This document shows positions 53,901 through 60,790 of a stretch of DNA of 64,000 nucleotides, piece after piece. The stretch spans positions 13,001,043-13,065,042 of the forward strand of contig NC_135562.1 in assembly GCF_964340395.1 (NCBI RefSeq), written 5' to 3'. The DNA comes from Glandiceps talaboti (lineage: Eukaryota; Hemichordata; Enteropneusta; Spengelidae). Made by a program: the position numbers and the translations under genes. How positions within the stretch are numbered: position 1 is the stretch's first letter; every line of letters starts with the position of its first letter. The notes beneath the pieces were generated by a model. The model had not been told where the DNA came from and did not search any database. It worked only from the letters and a program-made list of their open reading frames with translations.

Positions 53901-56900
53901 ATAACAGATTTAGTGTTGACCATTTCCTGTGAAAAAATACTAGGATAATGAATGGCAAGTAGAACCATTCTACCCAATAATTTGATATATGTAGAACTAC
54001 TTAATGAATGATTTAAACACATGTGTTGTCATGGCACAGAGCGACCAGGAAATGAATAACATATTTTCTGTTCTAATGTGTACAATTTAGCTTGTGCTTG
54101 GTATATTAGATTTGATTTGAATATGTGTACATTTTTTACCTGTAGGTAAAGATGAGGGAGAGAAAGAGCAAAGAGGAATTAGTGTTTGATTTTGATAGAT
54201 GGATGTCAACTACTGATGATGATTTGGACGTTGTCAGAGAGATGCCAGTTATCAGAAGTGGACAGGACACCTTACCAGGTAAACAGAAAATAACTATCAT
54301 ATTTGCAAACGAACTACGTTGTCGTTTATTCTTAGATTAGGATTCTCATGGATTTCTCTGTTTCTTTTTTGATATCAAAGTAAAAGAAAACATGGCAATT
54401 TTTCTGTAGAATGATATCAAGAAATTTCAGTTCAAACAGGTTAATATGCAGATTAGAAATCCAATAAGCGTGACAGCAGCTATCTCTGGTGATCTGAATG
54501 ATTGTTGTCATGGTGATAATTGTCATTTGTTTGTACTTGATAACATACCAGCGTTTTTGCAGAAACTTACTCTTTACTAGTGATGCAACATTAGGATAGG
54601 TGGTCATGAATTTAATGGCTTAAAAAGTCTGCATCATGGTCACTTTAATGTCTAGATCTTGCCACATAACTCTATTTGATTGGCTGAAACAAGAAGTGGT
54701 TGCGGTGTGCTGGGAATAGCTCAGTTCAGTACAGATGTGTGAGTCCTGGCTGATAGGGTACCGTGATGTTAATTCTGAATATAGGGAGATTGGGTATTTA
54801 GCTATCTTTTCTGAAAGATTAAAATTAACAGTGACAAAATTTCTTTCCACAGTGATGAAATACATTGTACAAGTTTACACTGGAACAGAAGACAATGCTG
54901 ACACTGAAGCCGCTTGTTATCTGTGCATCTATGGAGAGAGAGGAGACACTGGTAACAGAGTTCTCTTCAAATCTAACAATGAACAAAAATTCCAGAAAGG
55001 ACAGAAAGATGTGTTTGAGATTGAGGCTGTACACCTGGGTGATTTAAAGAAAGTTGTGGTTGGTCATAATGGTAAGAAGGCCCATGAAGGCTGGTTTATT
55101 GAGAAGGTATTAATCAAGGAATCTGAAGACACAGATAAAGGATGGTACTTCCCATGTAACAGGTAAGTCTGTAACCCATAGATTACAGCTCTAACTTTAT
55201 GTGCACCTATCTTGACAGGCGCCCTCAACCTACAGATGCTATAAACTTTTGTTTACTGCACATCAAGATCACATTATATTGAAATTGGCATTTTGTTAAA
55301 TTTGTGTTTTAGGTGGCTTGATGTTGGTAAAGATGACAGGAAGATTGAAAGAGAACTCAAACCAACAATACCTGGTAAGTTTGTCTATCAACCAATAGAA
55401 TTATCGTCTGCTTTCCCAACATGTCTGTCCACCAATACAATTATCCACTAGTTTCTCAGCATCTGTCCATCCACCAATAGAATTATCATCTGCTTTCCTG
55501 ACTTGTCTAACCACCAGTACAATTACCCACAGGTTTCTCCACCAATTGAATTATCCACTGGATTGTGATTTCTGCATAGCAATATACATTTAAATGAACA
55601 AGATTGTAGGTTTTATAGTGAACAGTTTTGTGAGGTAAACCACTGTCTATGTCTTGGATTGTTGGTAATGTCAATTTTTGAACATCTAGATAAAACTCAT
55701 AATTGTTGATTTCAGACGATGAGTGGACACTATGGATTACAACAGCTGAAGATTCTAAACCACGTAATGAAAGTCAAGTTCATGTTGTAGTGTATGGTGA
55801 GAAAGGTAAAACAGATGTTATACCATTGGGTGTAGGGAAATCTGAATACTTTGGACCAGGTACAACCAGTGAAGAAGATGTAAGTTACTTTCAATTCGTA
55901 TCAAATCTTATCTATCATTGTCAAATCATATCAAATCTTATCTATCATTGTCAAATCATATCAAATCTTATCTATCATTATGATTTATCAAATCATATCT
56001 ATCACCAATTCTTATCAAACCTCATCCATCATTATCAAAACTGTCAAATCATATCAAATCATATCAAATCTTATCTATCATTGTTAAATCATATCTCATC
56101 AAATCATGTCTATTGCCAATTCTTATAAATCTCATCTATCATCAAATCTGTCAAATCATATCAAATTATATCAAATCTTATCTATCGTTGTCAAATCATA
56201 TCTATCATCAAATCATATCTATTGCCAATTCTTATAAAATCTCATCAGTCATTATCAAATGTCAAATCATATCAAATCTTATCTATCGTCAAATCATATA
56301 TATCATCAAATCATATCTATCGCCAATTCTTATCAAATCTCATCTATCATCAATCAAATCACATCAAATCATATCAAATCTTATCTGTCATTAATGATTT
56401 TGATCATATGTTTTGAAACAATCAGAGTAAAAGGAATGTAGGGTACTAGATAAGTAAGTGTTTGCATGCATGGGGATATGAAACAAAAAACTCTCCAATG
56501 TCTGTAAACAGTTTTAGCTTGTATCTATCTTAGTTTACTAATAGCTTGCTTTCCATAGTAGTATATGCCATAGAGCTATGTGTACAGAATAGACTTAAAA
56601 AAATTCAAAAGTGTAATTTTACTCTCTTCTCATACATCTAGATTAAAGTTGGTAATATCGGTAAAGTGTACAAGATTAGAATTGGACGTGAACTGAAAGA
56701 TGAATGGGAAGGTTGGCATCTGGATCAGGTCAAAATGAAGGAAAGAAAAACTGGACAAATCCTGGAATACAAGTTTGACAGATGGATGTCACGGAATGAA
56801 GAAGACCTTGATATTGTCAGAGAATTACCAGCAATCCGGGAAGGAGAAGATGTACTGCCAGGTATGTCAACTAAATGGTGTTTTTACCTTGAGAGTCTCA

Positions 56901-59900
56901 GTTTGTGAATCGTCAGATAAACCTCGCTTTCTGAGATTACTTTTGTGTGTTTATGGTTTTCAGTGACAACTTTGAGTAAGCGATATACACATTTACCAGT
57001 TCACAAAAGTAGTCAGAACTTAACCCAAAGGGTTTTGGACTGTATAGGAAACAGAACATTATTTAAATGGTTAACCGACAGGAAGATAATGTTATAATGT
57101 TACAAGAAAAAAAGAAAGAAAAAAAAGTAGTCTGAAAAACGTAATGCTTTCTAAAGACTACTTTGTGAACTGGCAATAGTATGATGCAAAGTCGTAGGGT
57201 TTAGGTCCCCGGCCATACACAAGCTGTAACACTCATTATGACAAGGGAAGCAATTCCACTGTGTGCTACACTCATTTATAGCATTCATATCAAGTGTAAA
57301 ATAACGCTGTTTCAAGACTAAGATGTCAGCTGACTGCTTACACTGAATGATAGCATCACAAGTATGATCATATTTTATATAATAGCTCTCAGTGAGATCT
57401 AGGCAATTTTTTTTTGACATCTATATTTACACTGTGGTCACAACTCTGGCAATCGAGGTCTTGGTTTACTAAAGATACAAACTGTTGTGACATGTTGATA
57501 TAAGCTATTGAATGGACATTGGTTTAGTCATACTCACACATTAGGGTGGTGTTTCTGATAACTTCCATGGTCTTGCAGAGTACATTTTTGGAGACTTCCA
57601 ATGTTTACACTCTCTTGATCATAGGATGATTAGATTCACACAACACTGTTATCACCCACTTGTGTAATCTACCACATTGAAGAACAATAGATTTAGTTTG
57701 TGTCTATCTTAGTAAACCGAGACCTCGATTGCCAGAGTAGTATTTACAATTTACTTGTTTTATTAGACTGCTAGCAATTTCTACAGCTTGGTTTTTCAAT
57801 TTCTTTTTTGTAATATTTTTGTAGTGTTGAAGTATTATGTACAAGTTTACACTGGAACAGAAGACAACGCTGACACTGAAGCCACTTGTTATCTGTGTAT
57901 CTATGGAGAGAGAGGAGACACTGGTAACAGAGTTCTCTTCAAATCTAACAATGAACAGAAATTCCAGAAAGGACAGAAAGATGTGTTTGAGATTGAAGCT
58001 GTACACCTGGGTGATTTAAAGAAAGTTGTGGTTGGTCACGATGGAGATAAAGCAGGAGATGGTTGGTTTGTGGAGAAAGTTATCATCAGTGAATCTGAAG
58101 AAGCAGCTGAGGGTACCTACTTCCCTTGTAATAGGTAGGTGAACAATTATGATAATGAAATCCATAGGGGGGTGTTGTGGTCCCCTGACACTCTCTTTCA
58201 GGAGGTTCCTCTGAATTTATCTTGATAAAGGAACCTACAGGCAGTCTCTTGTAACCATCTGATTAAGAAACTCACAGGAGGTCTCCTGAAACCCAGCTTA
58301 TAAAGAAACCTACAGGGGGTCTCTCTGAAACTCAGCTTATAAAGAAACCTACAGGGGTCCTCAATAGCTTCCTGAGAGCTCAAACCAGGAAGGGGTTGAG
58401 TTAATATAACAAATTTAAAAACTATGGATCATTTTATGTTAAAAAATTATTAAGTTTGAAGTATGTCATCTCTTAGATTTTCATTTAAGTGAATTAATTC
58501 AACATCTTACAAACCAACAGGTAAAAACTGATGTAAATAGTCTAGGTAATATTTAGAAAAATGAAGTATTTCACTAGGTATAGGGGTTGTATTTTTGACA
58601 ATATATCTGTTTATTTATGAATAATTTTTGTGATATTTTATTTCAGATGGTTTGATGTTGCACAGGATGATAAGAAGATTGAGAGAGAGCTAACTTGTGG
58701 TGTACCAGGTAAATATATTTAGATTTAGTGGAATGGTTTGGTTTGGTTTTAATTTTTAGACACAGTCAGTGTTTCTAGAGGATCAGATATTGAAATGATA
58801 TTGTGGACCAATGAGAAACCGTTGTAAGAGTCTCACTGATTGGCCGGTACAATGGGCTGATGCAAGAGTTTGTCTGATTGGACAGAAAAATGGATTATTG
58901 TGAAGCTTGGGTCTCACTGATTGGACAGCTCGATGTGAAGCCCTTGTTAGGGTCTTGCTAATTAGATAATACAATTAATGAGATGAAGTGAAGCTCTTTA
59001 TAAGGTTCACACTGATTGGACAACACAATGGGCTATTGTAAGGGTCCCACTGATTGGACAGCTCAATGGGCAGATATAAGGGTCTCACTGATTGGACAGA
59101 ACAGTGGACTTCTGTGAAGCCCTTGTAAGAATCTCACTGATTGGACAGCCTAATGAACTGATATGAAGTTTGTATGGATACCACTGATTGGATACCAATT
59201 GTTAATGATTCTAGAGCAATCCATTAGCTCTGCAGTCATCACTACAATTATAATTATAATTATACTTTTACATAATTACAATGAATTTTGTCTAGTCATC
59301 CTTATCCATGGATAAATAATGGATACAGTTTGGAAGGAATTCTGTCTATGTTGTCTGGACACCAATGTGGTATCGAATCATCTCTAACCCAATGAATAAT
59401 AACACTAGACTACTGTCTTTGTTGACTATACTGAGAACAAATGAGCTGAAAAATGATGAGACCCATATTGTGTAACATTACCAACACATTTCATTTCATC
59501 ATATTTTAGAATAAGCTGCTTACACATATTTTTTTTTTTTTTGCAATTTTTGTCATTTTCAAAGAAAAACCTGAAAACTCTTCAGATGGTAAGATCTTTG
59601 GGACTGAATTTACTCCAGATTTTTATTTTTGTTTTATTTGAATTTGTATTTTGGGGGTTTTGGGGGTTTTTTTTGTTTGTTTGTTTTTGAAATCTTATCT
59701 TTCATTCTAATATGACCTGTATGGATGGCAAATCAGCTATCACAGTATCAGGAAGCTAACACAGGCACAAACTCTAAAACTATTGTTGTAATGTGTTAAT
59801 ACAAGCTAGTAATGGACATTATAGCAAGTTGTCTTCAAGTGGCAACACGTTCGCTCAGCCTCATTTAGTGTTGACGTTATTTTGATTACAGGGTGATCGC

Positions 59901-60547
59901 AATGTTCATGTCCGCATAACCAAGTCACCACTATCATCCACTTGTGTAATCTAATACCATATATAACAACAATCATTTTAGTTTGTTGCTAGCTTAGTCT
60001 GCTGATAGCTTGGTTTCCATAGTAATACTATACATTTGTTTGCTATTCCAAATCAGATTTTTTTACAAACATTTTAACCTATAGATACTTATGTGTGATT
60101 TTAACACTGGTATAAAATAAAAGAAAACTAACAGTTTCATCAGGTATGCTGCAGTGCCATTGGCACCAATTTCTGTGTATTTGTCTAGAAGTGACCAAAC
60201 TGTAATCTTGTTTATTTGTATAGATGGTGAATGGACACTATGGATTACAACATCTGAAGATTCTAAACCACGTAATGAAAGTCAAGTTCATGTTGTAGTT
60301 TATGGTGAGAAAGATAAAACAGACGTTATACCATTGGGTATAGGGAAATCTGAATACTTTGGACCAGGTACAACCAATGAAGAAGATGTAAGTCAAATCA
60401 AAATGATAAATATCTAAAATCTAAATGTTATCAGTGAAAAATATCCTGATATTGTTGAAGTGTTGATTGCAATGAAAACTGTACAAACAGTGAGCAGAGA
60501 GATTGATTGATTGATTGATTGACTGATTGATTGATTGATTGATTGAC

Positions 60548-60578
<31 letters not shown>

Positions 60579-60587
60579 CTGACTGAC

Positions 60588-60642
<55 letters not shown>

Positions 60643-60755
60643 GTGGGTGGGTGGGTGTATATGGATGAATTGATTGATTGATTGATTGATTGATCAATTA
60701 ATTGGGTGCATGTATATGGATGGATTGATTGATTGATTGATTGGATGGATGGATA

Positions 60756-60790
<35 letters not shown>

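Noticed and set aside
55703-56441. Long Ser/Asn/Ile frames after exon 49
   Set aside because: Read-through of the exon 49 donor into the ATCAAATC minisatellite; a consensus donor at 55880 ends the exon.
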